From Moraxellaceae bacterium (GTDB lineage Bacteria > Pseudomonadota > Gammaproteobacteria > Pseudomonadales > Moraxellaceae), in the NCBI GenBank assembly GCA_004173455.1, contig SECL01000005.1, positions 1-64,000 of the forward strand: a stretch of DNA of 64,000 bases. Direction: 5' to 3'. This document shows, piece by piece, positions 16,770 to 25,602 of the stretch. A model generated the notes under the pieces. It searched no databases. It was not told the DNA's origin and saw only the letters and a program-made list of their open reading frames with translations. The stretch's first letter is position 1. Each line of letters opens with the position of its first letter. Position numbers and translations under genes: made by a program.

Positions 16770-17948
16770 ATGTCTGAATCAGTTGTGATTGTTAATGGCG
16801 CACGTACCGCAATGGGTGGTTTTCAGGGTTCACTGGCCAGCGTAACTGCGCCAGAACTCGGTGCAGTAGCTATTCGTGAAGCAGTCCAGCGTGCTGGCTT
16901 GCAACCGACTGATGTAGAAGAAGTCATTATGGGTTGCGTGCTACCTGGTGGTTTAAAGCAGGGTCCTGCGCGTCAGGCCATGCGTCAGGCTGGACTACCG
17001 GACAACACAGGTGCCGTGACCATCAATAAACTGTGTGGCTCTGGTATGAAAGCAGTCATGCAGGCCACTGACATGATCAAGGCTGGTAGCGCGAATGTTG
17101 TGGTTGCAGGTGGCATGGAATCCATGACCAATGCACCGTATGTGCTGCCTAAAGCCCGCGGTGGGTTCCGCATGGGTCATGGTGAAATCAAAGATCATAT
17201 GTTCTTGGATGGTTTAGAAGATGCCGAAACTGGCCGTTTGATGGGTTCTTTTGCGCAGGACATGGCCAACAAAATGAACTATACGCGTGAACAAATGGAT
17301 GACTTTGCCATTCGTTCTTTAAAGCGTGCGCAAACTGCGATCAATGAAGGTTACTTCAAAGACGAGATTGTGGCAGTTCCGGTAAAAACCCGTAAAGGTG
17401 AAGAAACTGTTGCCCAAGATGAACAACCGTTGAATGCCAAGCTGGACAAAATTGCTGGCTTAAAACCTGCATTTGCTAAAGACGGAACCATTACCGCCGC
17501 CAACGCTAGCTCTATTTCTGATGGTGCTTCTGCACTGGTGCTAACCTCGGAATCCAATGCACAGGCTAAAGGCTTGCAACCATTGGCGCGCATTGTTGCT
17601 ACATCCAGCAACTCCCAGCACCCGAGTGAATTTACCATTGCCCCGGTTGGCGCAATCCAGAAAGTACTGGATAAGGCAGGCTGGAAAGCTGAAGACGTTG
17701 ATCTGTGGGAAATCAATGAAGCTTTTGCCATGGTGACTATGGCGGCTATTGACAACTACAAACTAGATGCCGAAAAAGTGAATATTCATGGTGGTGCTTG
17801 TGCGTTGGGTCATCCAGTAGGCTCTACCGGTTCACGTATTATCTTGAGCTTGATTCATGCGCTAAAACGCACTGGCGGTAAAAAAGGCATTGCAGCCCTA
17901 TGTATTGGTGGTGGTGAAGCAACTGCCGTTGCCATTGAATTGATGTAA
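16770..17948 (+). CDS. Acetyl-CoA acetyltransferase (thiolase)
   Basis: A 392-residue thiolase, cytoplasmic and tetrameric in the family, joining or splitting acetyl-CoA units (acetoacetyl-CoA). Active-site Cys lies in NKLCGSGMKA (about residue 90). The second half has WEINEAFAMV, then GGACALGHPVGSTGSR (His) and CIGGGEATAVA (second Cys). Length fits the biosynthetic AtoB/PhaA type. It could serve ketone or amino-acid breakdown, or start polyhydroxybutyrate synthesis. The phasin-like genes at the right end are compatible with the latter, but no phaB or phaC is visible. Monocistronic with its own terminator. Confidence 0.92.
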   Translation: MSESVVIVNGARTAMGGFQGSLASVTAPELGAVAIREAVQRAGLQPTDVEEVIMGCVLPGGLKQGPARQAMRQAGLPDNTGAVTINKLCGSGMKAVMQATDMIKAGSANVVVAGGMESMTNAPYVLPKARGGFRMGHGEIKDHMFLDGLEDAETGRLMGSFAQDMANKMNYTREQMDDFAIRSLKRAQTAINEGYFKDEIVAVPVKTRKGEETVAQDEQPLNAKLDKIAGLKPAFAKDGTITAANASSISDGASALVLTSESNAQAKGLQPLARIVATSSNSQHPSEFTIAPVGAIQKVLDKAGWKAEDVDLWEINEAFAMVTMAAIDNYKLDAEKVNIHGGACALGHPVGSTGSRIILSLIHALKRTGGKKGIAALCIGGGEATAVAIELM

Positions 17949-17984
17949 ATTTTTTGGATTAATTCATGATCTAAAATGTGACAT

Positions 17985-18019
17985 AAAGGATAGGTAGATT
18001 TGACTGCCTATCCTTTTTT
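17985..18019 (+). terminator. Rho-independent terminator of the thiolase gene
   Basis: AAAGGATAGG pairs perfectly with CCTATCCTTT; the tail has six T. Confidence 0.88.
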
Positions 18020-18098
18020 AGAATGTTTTTCCTAAATCTTTAAATACCCTAAATATCTTAAATACAAAGCTTTCTACTACAAAAAATGGTTTTACAAC

Positions 18099-19148
18099 AT
18101 GAACTTTAATACAAAATGCCTTGTTTGGCTGACCTTTTCCAGCGCTTTAATTCTGACAGGCTGTAGCAAGAAAACTCCAGTCAATGAACAAAAACCTGAG
18201 GTAAAAACAGAAAGCACTACGCCTGCGCCACTCACTACAGATTTAAACTGTACCAATACTACATGGAGCGACTCACTACAAACTGACCTAAAAGATAAAT
18301 TCACGACATTGACCCTTGCTAATCTCAATGCAAGTGAGCACAGCTATGACAGTAGCGAATTTAAGCAATGGAACCAATCCATTCATTTTAAAATATCCGG
18401 TATTCGCACCGATAAAACCAGCTCAACCGATAATAAAGTGTACTGTACTGCTATATTAACTGCGGAGTTCCCGCTGTCGATGCTGGTTCATTCTTATCAG
18501 GCGCAAAATCGTCACTATAATGCTTGTCAGGATATTGATTATGCCTGCATGCGACAAAGCCTTGAAGCGGAATTAACCGAACAAGAATTGGCTATTGAAG
18601 GCAATCAAATTAGTCAAAGCTATAATTATTCCATTGCCAAAACAGACAATGGTGAATCAATAATTAGCCGTAATACTGACCCAGCTTTAAGCAGTTACCT
18701 GCGCGACATGATGACCTATGGTCTGTATTTGGCAGCTTATATAGAAGAAGAGGCAGAAGCTAGAGAAGAAAATCAGGAAATCAATGCAGAACAAGATGCC
18801 AAATATAAACTGATTGGCGATGCCATGGACATTCGCCTCAATGAAATTAATGAGGCACTGGCTAAAAGAACCGGACAGTTAAATACGCTATGGGAAAGCA
18901 AATCCAAAGAATTTCAGCAAGCCAATCTGGATAATCAAAAAGCGTGGTTTAAAAAACGTGATATTGAATGCAAGATCGAATCACAAAAACCCTATGATGA
19001 TATTGCGAAAAGAGATCGTGAGCAATATGCCTTTAATACTGAAGAATGGACGCAGGAATTAAGCAATAAAGATCAGGAAATTCGCTTTAAGAAATGCGTC
19101 AATGAATGGATTGATTATCGTATGAATCAGTTAGCAGAAATGAAATAA
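18099..19148 (+). CDS. Lipoprotein with LprI-like (DUF1311) carboxy-terminal region
   Basis: A 349-residue probable lipoprotein. The signal peptide ends in the lipobox LTGC (Cys 22), followed by a polar linker (SKKTPVNEQKPEV). The carboxy third has the helical LNTLWESKSKEFQQ...WFKKRDIECKIE pattern resembling DUF1311/LprI proteins, some of which inhibit lysozyme. The middle has paired cysteines (CQDIDYACM). Residue +2 is Ser, so it should go to the outer membrane. The next gene on the same strand follows after 120 bases. The LprI link is by pattern only. Confidence 0.7.
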   Translation: MNFNTKCLVWLTFSSALILTGCSKKTPVNEQKPEVKTESTTPAPLTTDLNCTNTTWSDSLQTDLKDKFTTLTLANLNASEHSYDSSEFKQWNQSIHFKISGIRTDKTSSTDNKVYCTAILTAEFPLSMLVHSYQAQNRHYNACQDIDYACMRQSLEAELTEQELAIEGNQISQSYNYSIAKTDNGESIISRNTDPALSSYLRDMMTYGLYLAAYIEEEAEAREENQEINAEQDAKYKLIGDAMDIRLNEINEALAKRTGQLNTLWESKSKEFQQANLDNQKAWFKKRDIECKIESQKPYDDIAKRDREQYAFNTEEWTQELSNKDQEIRFKKCVNEWIDYRMNQLAEMK

Positions 19149-19268
19149 ATTCAGAATTGCAGTTATCAATACCTAAAAACTATTGATAGCTGCAAGTGCA
19201 ACCATATAAAAATTTAAGTTATTTCACAGTTCTGTAGATTTAAAATCCGTTTTATTGGCCTATAAAAA

Positions 19269-20273
19269 ATGAAAAAAACCGTTTTGAGCATCCTATTGAG
19301 CAGTGTTTTTTTGGTGAGTATTAGTGCAGGGCTTTATTATTATCAGCATGATATTAATAAAGCTTCTTATCCTGTATTAACAACTCCTAACCTATTACCC
19401 AATTCTTCTTTGGCTCCCGCCCACCAATTAAAGCCCAACGCTTATGTGTTCTTAAAAAACTCTATTAATACACTCGCCAGTAGTCAGCAATTTGGTGATT
19501 TTATTAAGACCGATCAACTTATCCAAAAGTATTTCAATCAATTACCACTCGCTCAGCGCTATGAAGTAATGGATAACTTTTTGCGTGCAGTCGATCAGCA
19601 TATTTCCCATGTAGATGGCAAAAAACGAGCATTAACTGGTCATAATGATTTCTTTCTCGAGACTACACCAGAAGAATATCAGCCACACTTGCTGGCTAAA
19701 AGATTGCTTACTGTGTTGCCGTCGGAACAAAAGACATGGTTTAGTCAGGCTATAAATTATGATTTTGACATACTGGACATTGGCGAAGGTTTTTACGTTA
19801 TTCGATTAAATCCAAATTATCTGGTAAAACACTTTGCACCTATCTTGCCGCATGCTGATCAGGCTTTTATTAAGGCCATTGCCCAGCAAAATCAACAGCA
19901 GTTTTATTATGATGCTACGATTGATATATCTTGGCAGGAATTAGGCGAACGGGCTATTTTTTGGGAAAACTATAACCAGCAATATCCTCATGCTTATTTT
20001 TCAAAAGACGCAAAAGTGTTGGCAAACTATTATCTATATTATTTTATACACGGTATGGGTAACTCAATGACGGTAGAGTCTTTTGATGAACAGGAAAATT
20101 CACCTGTCTTTAATGACGAAGCAAAACAAGCTTTTGCAGGGATTAAAAATAAATACCCCAATTCAAATGTCAGTCAAAAAATAAAGTTATTAGAAAACTC
20201 AATGGTCATTGATCAAAGGATTGTTGATCCTGTTGAACCAACTGAACGAAGTATGCTAATGGGACAGCTATAA
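19269..20273 (+). CDS. Exported or membrane-anchored hypothetical protein
   Basis: A 334-residue protein with a 22-residue hydrophobic amino terminus (KKTVLSILLSSVFLVSISAG) that is a signal peptide or single anchor. The rest is periplasmic, helix-rich and has no cysteine. Segments such as NDFFLETTPEEYQPHLLAKRLL and IDISWQELGERAIFWENYNQ are distinctive, but I cannot place the family. Ribosome site is poor. It lies downstream of the LprI-like lipoprotein and convergent with tcdA with only 11 bases between stops. Confidence 0.6.
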   Translation: MKKTVLSILLSSVFLVSISAGLYYYQHDINKASYPVLTTPNLLPNSSLAPAHQLKPNAYVFLKNSINTLASSQQFGDFIKTDQLIQKYFNQLPLAQRYEVMDNFLRAVDQHISHVDGKKRALTGHNDFFLETTPEEYQPHLLAKRLLTVLPSEQKTWFSQAINYDFDILDIGEGFYVIRLNPNYLVKHFAPILPHADQAFIKAIAQQNQQQFYYDATIDISWQELGERAIFWENYNQQYPHAYFSKDAKVLANYYLYYFIHGMGNSMTVESFDEQENSPVFNDEAKQAFAGIKNKYPNSNVSQKIKLLENSMVIDQRIVDPVEPTERSMLMGQL

Positions 20274-20284
20274 GCTTTGTAAAA

Positions 20285-21088
20285 TTAGACTTTACTTAAT
20301 TTCTTTAACACTTCAGCTGCCGCTACCATACCAAAGGTGGCCGTCACTGCCACAGCTGAACCATAACCCCCACAGCGCAGTCCAGCGCCTGCATTTACTG
20401 TCGCTTCATGTACTGTATTATTGCTAAAGGGGTTATCAATTGAGTAGATACAGGTAATCCCAAATTTGTCTTTCGGCTTTTTGCAAATACCTTTATTGCG
20501 CAGCTCACTACGAATTTTGGCCAGCATTGGGTCTTGTTCTGTTTTAGACAAATCAGCGACCCGAATTTTTAAGGGATCGAGTTTACCGCCGGCACCACCT
20601 GAAACAATGAGCGGAATTTTATTAAAACGACAATGCAAAATCAGCGCTATTTTAGCTTTGACATCATCAATGCAATCTAAAATAATATCGGGTTGGTATT
20701 GCCCAATCAGTGTTTTTACATTGTCTGGCGTTAAGAAATCATCGACTAAATGAAGCTGAATACGCGGATTAATGCTTTTGGCACGCGCAGCCATCACATC
20801 AATTTTGCCATGGCCGAAAGTTTCGGTTAAGGCAGGAAGTTGCCGATTGATATTGGATGCCACCAGTACATCCATATCCACCAGTGTTAGCGTACCAATG
20901 CCACTGCGTGCCAACGCCTCAACTGCCCATGCTCCAACCCCACCAATCCCAATGACCATTACATGCGCTTGTTCAAACTGGCTAAACGGCTGTGCGCCAT
21001 ACACACGGGCAGCGCCTGCAAAGCGTCGCTCGTATTCATCGTTTTCAAGGTTGGCTTCAGCGGGCAAATGGTTAGTGTGGGATGACAT
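20285..21088 (-). CDS. tcdA: tRNA threonylcarbamoyladenosine dehydratase TcdA (CsdL)
   Basis: A 267-residue E1-like (ThiF fold) enzyme that cyclises t6A37 to ct6A in tRNAs reading ANN codons, using ATP. Motifs are the nucleotide loop VIGIGGVGAWAVEALARSG, acidic LVDMDVLVASNINRQ and LDCIDDVKAK, with VSGGAGGKLDP after. The start at 21088 has a GGAA site and overlaps the end of tatD by 17 bases. It is the last gene of a lipoprotein-tatD-tcdA unit whose members all overlap. Length agrees with the family. Confidence 0.93.
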   Translation of the reverse strand: MSSHTNHLPAEANLENDEYERRFAGAARVYGAQPFSQFEQAHVMVIGIGGVGAWAVEALARSGIGTLTLVDMDVLVASNINRQLPALTETFGHGKIDVMAARAKSINPRIQLHLVDDFLTPDNVKTLIGQYQPDIILDCIDDVKAKIALILHCRFNKIPLIVSGGAGGKLDPLKIRVADLSKTEQDPMLAKIRSELRNKGICKKPKDKFGITCIYSIDNPFSNNTVHEATVNAGAGLRCGGYGSAVAVTATFGMVAAAEVLKKLSKV

Positions 21089-21923
21089 GCAGATAGTTCC
21101 AGTCCAGATTAAGGGCATCACAGCTATTTTGCCATATCTGAGCTGCCAATTTCTGCTGATCCATTTTTAATATTTGGCTTAAACCATCCAGTACATACGG
21201 CAAATTGGCCGGCGTATTGCGCGTGCGATGCTCATGCGATTGCTGACAGCACAAGGGTGTCATATCTGGGCAATCGGTTTCCAGTACCAGATGGGCTGCC
21301 CCAACGGCTTGAATGACCTGATGCAGGCGCTTGACATTGGGATTGGTCACCTGCCCCGTAACACCCAGCTTAAAGCCTATTTTTACAAAGGCCTTGGCTT
21401 CCTGAACGCCACCGCCAAATGCATGGGCAATACCGCCCTGCTTAAAATTATGTTTTTTTAAAATTGCCAGTGTTTCTGCATGCGCACGACGAATATGCAA
21501 CATGACAGGTAAATCATATTGTTGCGCTAAATCCAACTGAGCCGAAAAAAATTCCTGTTGCCGCGCAAACACTGTGGGCTGTTTCATCTCAGCCGTAAAA
21601 GTATCTAAACCAATTTCACCTATGGCTATCACGTGCTTAGTTTTAATCAGTTGTTCCAGTTGCTGCAAATCCTGCTCAGCATGCTCATTGATATAAAAAG
21701 GATGCAACCCTGGCGCAAGTAAGGCTTGCGGATGTGGCGTTGCCGCCTGATTAATTTGTTGCTGCACCTGTACTAGCCTATCAAAACGTTTGGCCAAAAA
21801 GCCAATCAGCACTAACGCTTCGACACCGCGTTCATAAGCCAGTTGTGCCAGTGCCAAGCGATCATGCTCAAAATCTGGCACATCAAAATGCGTATGCGTA
21901 TCAATCAGCGCGAGGGGACGCAT
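21072..21923 (-). CDS. tatD: TatD-family metal-dependent hydrolase (3'-5' DNA exonuclease type)
   Basis: A 283-residue TIM-barrel hydrolase. Metal-binding residues are in DTHTHFD near the start, GEIGLDT (Glu), MLHIRRAH (His), AHAFGG (His) and VLETDCPD (Asp). TatD enzymes degrade single-stranded DNA or act as D-aminoacyl hydrolases, and have no role in Tat export despite the name. Three related enzymes (TatD, YcfH, YjjV) exist in many proteobacteria, so the exact orthology is not settled. It starts inside the 3' end of the lipoprotein gene (23-base overlap). Confidence 0.88.
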   Translation of the reverse strand: MRPLALIDTHTHFDVPDFEHDRLALAQLAYERGVEALVLIGFLAKRFDRLVQVQQQINQAATPHPQALLAPGLHPFYINEHAEQDLQQLEQLIKTKHVIAIGEIGLDTFTAEMKQPTVFARQQEFFSAQLDLAQQYDLPVMLHIRRAHAETLAILKKHNFKQGGIAHAFGGGVQEAKAFVKIGFKLGVTGQVTNPNVKRLHQVIQAVGAAHLVLETDCPDMTPLCCQQSHEHRTRNTPANLPYVLDGLSQILKMDQQKLAAQIWQNSCDALNLDWNYLHVIPH

Positions 21924-22797
21924 CTTTTTCTACATCCGGTTGTGGGTCTTGCAGTTGCATTTTCTGTAGCTGCAAAGGCGCTGCCAGATATTCAGGTTTG
22001 ATAATGCCAGCTAATTGTGCATAAGGAATGGTGAATTCCGGCATACCCACTGCATACGGGCCAATTTCATACTGGCCATAAGCAAGCACTAAACCATCTT
22101 CACTAAAGGTGAAATTATCGGTGAGCTTGAATGGCCAGTCTTGCTCATATTTGCTCAGATCGGCAGACAGGTCATTTTGCTTTACCCAGTCTGCATATTG
22201 CTGATGTACCAACTCATATAGTTTAGGCTGTTGCTCTGGCAATAATAAATCGGCCAGTTGAAGCTGTTTTTTTTGTTTTAAATCCAAGTTGTAATAATTA
22301 TCAAAGGCACTGCCATGCGCGCCACCGCTGTAAAACGCGGCACTAATCTTAAACAGTCCAATATCGCCTTTTTCACCTAAAAACTCAGGCGTGACTTGCA
22401 TGGTATACGGTACGGGTGCGCCTCGGGCGATACTGTCCTGCTTGGCTGCTTGCACAAAGCGATCGACGTTGGCTTGTAGTGTGGTCAACGTGGGCTGTTT
22501 TTCGCTTAGCTGTACATTGGATAGCGCTAGGATTTTTTGATCCAGAAACTGGTTGATCCAAGGCTTATTGGTTTGCAGCCGCTGAATATCCACTTGCACA
22601 CAGCCCTCTCCGCTACAGGCAGGTAAGTTATAACTGGCCTTAAGTACTTTAACATCCAACGGGTTGGTAACAGACTGTGGGGCTGAAGTCGCTGCGGGGC
22701 TGGCCTTCACTTGTTCGGTGCTTTGGTCAGGCTTTTGGCAAGCGGTTAGGCTGAGCAAGCTCGCGGCAAGTGTGGTAATGATCAGGATTTTTTTCAT
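21901..22797 (-). CDS. DUF3298/RsiV-domain lipoprotein
   Basis: A 298-residue lipoprotein. Signal peptide MKKILIITTLAASLLSLTAC with a lipobox (LTAC), then a Gln/Ser-rich linker. Residues from about 100 to 270 form a DUF4163/DUF3298 (RsiV-like) domain, marked by GGAHGSAFDNYYNLDL and LADLLLPEQQ. In Bacillus this domain senses lysozyme on an anti-sigma factor. Here there is no sigma factor or membrane helix, so a periplasmic or cell-envelope role is more likely. First gene of the overlapping tatD-tcdA unit. Confidence 0.8.
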   Translation of the reverse strand: MKKILIITTLAASLLSLTACQKPDQSTEQVKASPAATSAPQSVTNPLDVKVLKASYNLPACSGEGCVQVDIQRLQTNKPWINQFLDQKILALSNVQLSEKQPTLTTLQANVDRFVQAAKQDSIARGAPVPYTMQVTPEFLGEKGDIGLFKISAAFYSGGAHGSAFDNYYNLDLKQKKQLQLADLLLPEQQPKLYELVHQQYADWVKQNDLSADLSKYEQDWPFKLTDNFTFSEDGLVLAYGQYEIGPYAVGMPEFTIPYAQLAGIIKPEYLAAPLQLQKMQLQDPQPDVEKDASPRAD

Positions 22798-22899
22798 AAC
22801 ATCAAGAGCGTTTTAATAAGAAATAGATTTGATTTTAAAGCTTAATTTAATTTTTTTATCAGTAATGCTAAGGTGATTTTATGGTTGATCTGTAAGTTA

Positions 22900-23097
22900 T
22901 TATGGGTTTTGACCACAATCTGTAGCTGTGTGTTGATTAACTGGCTGCGCTTGCCCATCTGCCTGAAACGCCATTGATTTATTAGTGCGGTGCAGACTAC
23001 GCGGCATTAATAGCCCTATTAAAGCCACTGCCGATATTCTGACAATGGACTTTAATGGTAGACCATGGCTTTTTTTTCGTGTTGGCTTAATGCTCAC
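22900..23097 (-). CDS. Possible small single-span membrane protein overlapping prfC
   Basis: A 65-residue frame starting at a GTG inside the last codons of prfC (11-base overlap). The product is basic at the amino terminus, then has one hydrophobic helix ([16 protein letters not shown]), then a polar Gln/Thr-rich tail. Topology and close overlap suggest translational coupling to prfC, but the ribosome site (CAGG) is weak and I cannot name a family. It may be spurious. Confidence 0.35.
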   Translation of the reverse strand: MSIKPTRKKSHGLPLKSIVRISAVALIGLLMPRSLHRTNKSMAFQADGQAQPVNQHTATDCGQNP

Positions 23098-24682
23098 GGG
23101 TTGACCTGAACTCAATATCTGGCCAGCGTTCCTGCATAATTTGCAGATTGACCCGACTAGGCGCCAGATAAGTGAGATGTCCGCCACCATCTATTGACAA
23201 TTGATCATGCGCCTTTTTCTTGAAATCATTGAGGATTTTTTCATCACGACAATGAATCCAGCGCACAGTATTCACACTGATGGGTTCATACACACAATCC
23301 ACTTTGTATTCTTCTTTTAGGCGATAGGCCACCACGTCAAACTGGAGCACCCCAACTGCGCCTAGAATCAGGTCATTGCTGATTTGCGGCATAAAGACCT
23401 GCGTTGCGCCTTCTTCCGATAGCTCTTTTAAGCCTTTTTGCAATTGCTTGGATTTGAGCGGGTCTTTTAAACGCACGCGACGGAACATTTCTGGGGCAAA
23501 GTGAGGAATACCGGTAAAGTGCAAGTTTTCGCTACTGGTAAAGGTATCGCCGATTTGAATGGTGCCGTGGTTATGTAAACCAATAATATCGCCCGGCCAC
23601 GCTTCTTCCAAATGGGCACGCTCTCCAGCCAGAAAAGTCAGTGCATCACTAATACGCACGTCCTTGCCTAGCCGCACGTGGTTCATTTTCAGACCTTTTT
23701 CATATTTGCCAGAACAAATACGCATAAATGCCACGCGGTCACGATGTTTCGGATCCATATTGGCCTGAATCTTAAATACAAAACCGCTAAATCCGGTTTC
23801 GTTGGCATCAACCTGACGTTCCTTTGCTGGATGTGCTTTGGGTGCAGGCGCCCAGTTCACAAACGCATCCAATACCTGATCCACGCCAAAATTACCCAAG
23901 GCAGTGCCAAATAAAACTGGTGTTTGCTGCCCTGTTAAAAATTCCTGCTGGTCAAAATCTTCATGCGCCATTTGTGCCAGTTCCAGCGACTCCTCAAAGC
24001 CCTGAAATGCCAGTACGCCCACTTTCTCACGAATATCGGGATAATCATAACCATCACGTACTTCTAGCTCGACAATGCGCGAGCCTTGACCATGCTGGTA
24101 TAAGTAGGTCTTGTTTTGACCGAGATGATACACCCCAGCAAAATCCTTACCGGTTCCAATCGGCCACGTGATGGGAACACAGCGAATTTTGAGAACCTTT
24201 TCAATTTCGTCCAGCAACTCAAGTGGGTCACGAATTTCACGATCCATTTTGTTGACAAAAGAAACAATGGGCGTATCACGCATCCGGCACACATCCATCA
24301 ATTTGATGGTGCGCTCCTCTACCCCTTTTGCACCATCAATCACCATGAGTGCCGAATCTACCGCGGTGAGCGTGCGATAAGTATCTTCGGAAAAGTCCTC
24401 GTGTCCAGGTGTATCCAGCAAATTAATAATATGGTTTTTATAGGGAAACTGCATCACAGAGGTGGTAATGGAAATTCCACGCTCTTTTTCCATTTCCATC
24501 CAGTCGGAGGTCGCTGCACGGTCAGACTTGCGGCTTTTGACAGTGCCGGCGATCTGAATGGCCTTGCCCCACAGCAGCAGCTTTTCAGTCATGGTGGTTT
24601 TGCCAGCATCCGGATGACTAATAATCGCAAAGGTTCTGCGCTGCGCCACTTGCTGCGCCAGCTCTTGAGCAAAATCAGTCAT
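23087..24682 (-). CDS. prfC: Peptide chain release factor 3
   Basis: A 531-residue translational GTPase that removes RF1/RF2 from the ribosome after termination. GTPase motifs: P-loop [15 protein letters not shown], switch region [21 protein letters not shown] (G3) and NKMDRE (G4). Then come the beta-barrel domain II and the RF3-specific carboxy domain ([18 protein letters not shown]). I choose the ATG at 24682 ([10 protein letters not shown]); a TTG nine bases earlier gives the same frame. Length is normal. It is transcribed away from the SRPBCC gene. Confidence 0.96.
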   Translation of the reverse strand: MTDFAQELAQQVAQRRTFAIISHPDAGKTTMTEKLLLWGKAIQIAGTVKSRKSDRAATSDWMEMEKERGISITTSVMQFPYKNHIINLLDTPGHEDFSEDTYRTLTAVDSALMVIDGAKGVEERTIKLMDVCRMRDTPIVSFVNKMDREIRDPLELLDEIEKVLKIRCVPITWPIGTGKDFAGVYHLGQNKTYLYQHGQGSRIVELEVRDGYDYPDIREKVGVLAFQGFEESLELAQMAHEDFDQQEFLTGQQTPVLFGTALGNFGVDQVLDAFVNWAPAPKAHPAKERQVDANETGFSGFVFKIQANMDPKHRDRVAFMRICSGKYEKGLKMNHVRLGKDVRISDALTFLAGERAHLEEAWPGDIIGLHNHGTIQIGDTFTSSENLHFTGIPHFAPEMFRRVRLKDPLKSKQLQKGLKELSEEGATQVFMPQISNDLILGAVGVLQFDVVAYRLKEEYKVDCVYEPISVNTVRWIHCRDEKILNDFKKKAHDQLSIDGGGHLTYLAPSRVNLQIMQERWPDIEFRSTREH

Positions 24683-24742
24683 AACCAACAATCCAAACAG
24701 ACCAAAAAATTAGGCGCGGATTATAGCATGAGCGAGGAAATA

Positions 24743-24863
24743 ACGAAGCATTGCTTCGTCCGAGCGCAAGGCGAAGGCTATGCCTGAGTGGCGCGATAAA
24801 GTGACGATTGATAATCGTCACCGCGCCGCCGCAAGACGCAAGCTATGTTTGAATCACATAGCT
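24743..24863. other. Run of three hairpins in the prfC-SRPBCC gap (REP-like or structured RNA)
   Basis: ACGAAGC/GCTTCGT with a 3-base loop (24743-24759). GTGACGATT/AATCGTCAC with a 3-base loop inside an outer GGCGCG/CGCGCC pair (24790-24827). AGCTATGT/ACATAGCT with a 7-base loop (24841-24863). None has a T tail, so these are not plain terminators. Clustered palindromes between divergent genes resemble REP/BIME elements, or a small RNA. Confidence 0.5.
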
Positions 24864-24994
24864 AAAGCAGAGCATTACTATTCGTGCGTGCAAAATAAAA
24901 ATCCTCAAACACCGCCTTGATCCATCGTCATACCAAAATAAATAATACCTTTGACAATTTGCCCTCTCAGACTGTTCACGCTTTTAGAGCGACA

Positions 24995-25022
24995 TTTTTT
25001 GACAATCCTTGTTGTCAAAAAA
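24995..25022. promoter_or_regulatory. Perfect 11-bp inverted repeat upstream of the SRPBCC gene
   Basis: TTTTTTGACAA and TTGTCAAAAAA flank a 6-base centre (TCCTTG), 54 bases before the ATG. It contains a TTGACA-like -35 hexamer in either direction, so it may be an operator covering a promoter. Binding protein unknown. Confidence 0.45.
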
Positions 25023-25075
25023 ATTCCAGTAGCCTACTATGCAAGCACTTATTTTTCTTTGATCAGGTGATCAAC

Positions 25076-25504
25076 ATGCTAAAAACACAAAAAGTCCATG
25101 TCGTTCAGGAATTTGATTTTCCAGTTGCTAAACTATTTGCTTCCTTAAGTGAGCATGAAAACCTGCGCCAGATTTTTGCTCCCATGAATATCCAGCGTAT
25201 TCAGGATGGTAAGGATAGTCGTAATGGCGTCGGTTCAGCGCGCAAAATGTCACTGCCGCTTGCACCATCCTTTGTCGAAACCACACTGGTATATCGCGAA
25301 AATGAGCTGATTGAATATGCTATTACCCAAGGTTTAGCACCGATCAAAAACCATTACGGTATTATGAAATTTATTGATCTGGGCAACCGCTCACGTCTGG
25401 ATTACACCATTGAATTTAAAGGTCGTCTGCCCTTTATTGGTCCGATTGTTAAGGCTAGTCTGCAAAATGGCATTAAAAAAGGCTTAAAAAAACTGAAAGT
25501 CTAA
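25076..25504 (+). CDS. SRPBCC (START-like) family protein
   Basis: A 142-residue single-domain protein of the SRPBCC/polyketide-cyclase superfamily, whose fold holds hydrophobic ligands in a deep pocket. The start is KVHVVQEFDFPVAKLFASLSEHENLRQI, the usual helix-grip opening. RSRLDYTIEF and the final long helix follow. No export signal. AGGTGA lies 8 bases before the ATG. It stands alone, divergent from prfC, with a terminator shared with bfmS. Ligand and role unknown. Confidence 0.82.
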   Translation: MLKTQKVHVVQEFDFPVAKLFASLSEHENLRQIFAPMNIQRIQDGKDSRNGVGSARKMSLPLAPSFVETTLVYRENELIEYAITQGLAPIKNHYGIMKFIDLGNRSRLDYTIEFKGRLPFIGPIVKASLQNGIKKGLKKLKV

Positions 25505-25548
25505 ATGCATGGTTACGCTGGCGTTGTATATCAGTCAGTCCAGCGCAT

Positions 25549-25584
25549 AAAAAAAAGCGGCCATTGTTTAAGCCGCTTTTTTTT
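25549..25584. terminator. Bidirectional terminator between the SRPBCC gene and bfmS
   Basis: AAAAAGCGGC pairs with GCCGCTTTTT around CATTGTTTAA; A and T runs on both sides serve both converging genes. Confidence 0.88.
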
Positions 25585-25602
25585 AGCCGAGTTATAGTAG
25601 GT

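Noticed and set aside
24116-24787. 223-residue frame antisense to the prfC start.
   Set aside because: Shadow of prfC with no recognisable domain; the tail crosses the hairpin cluster.
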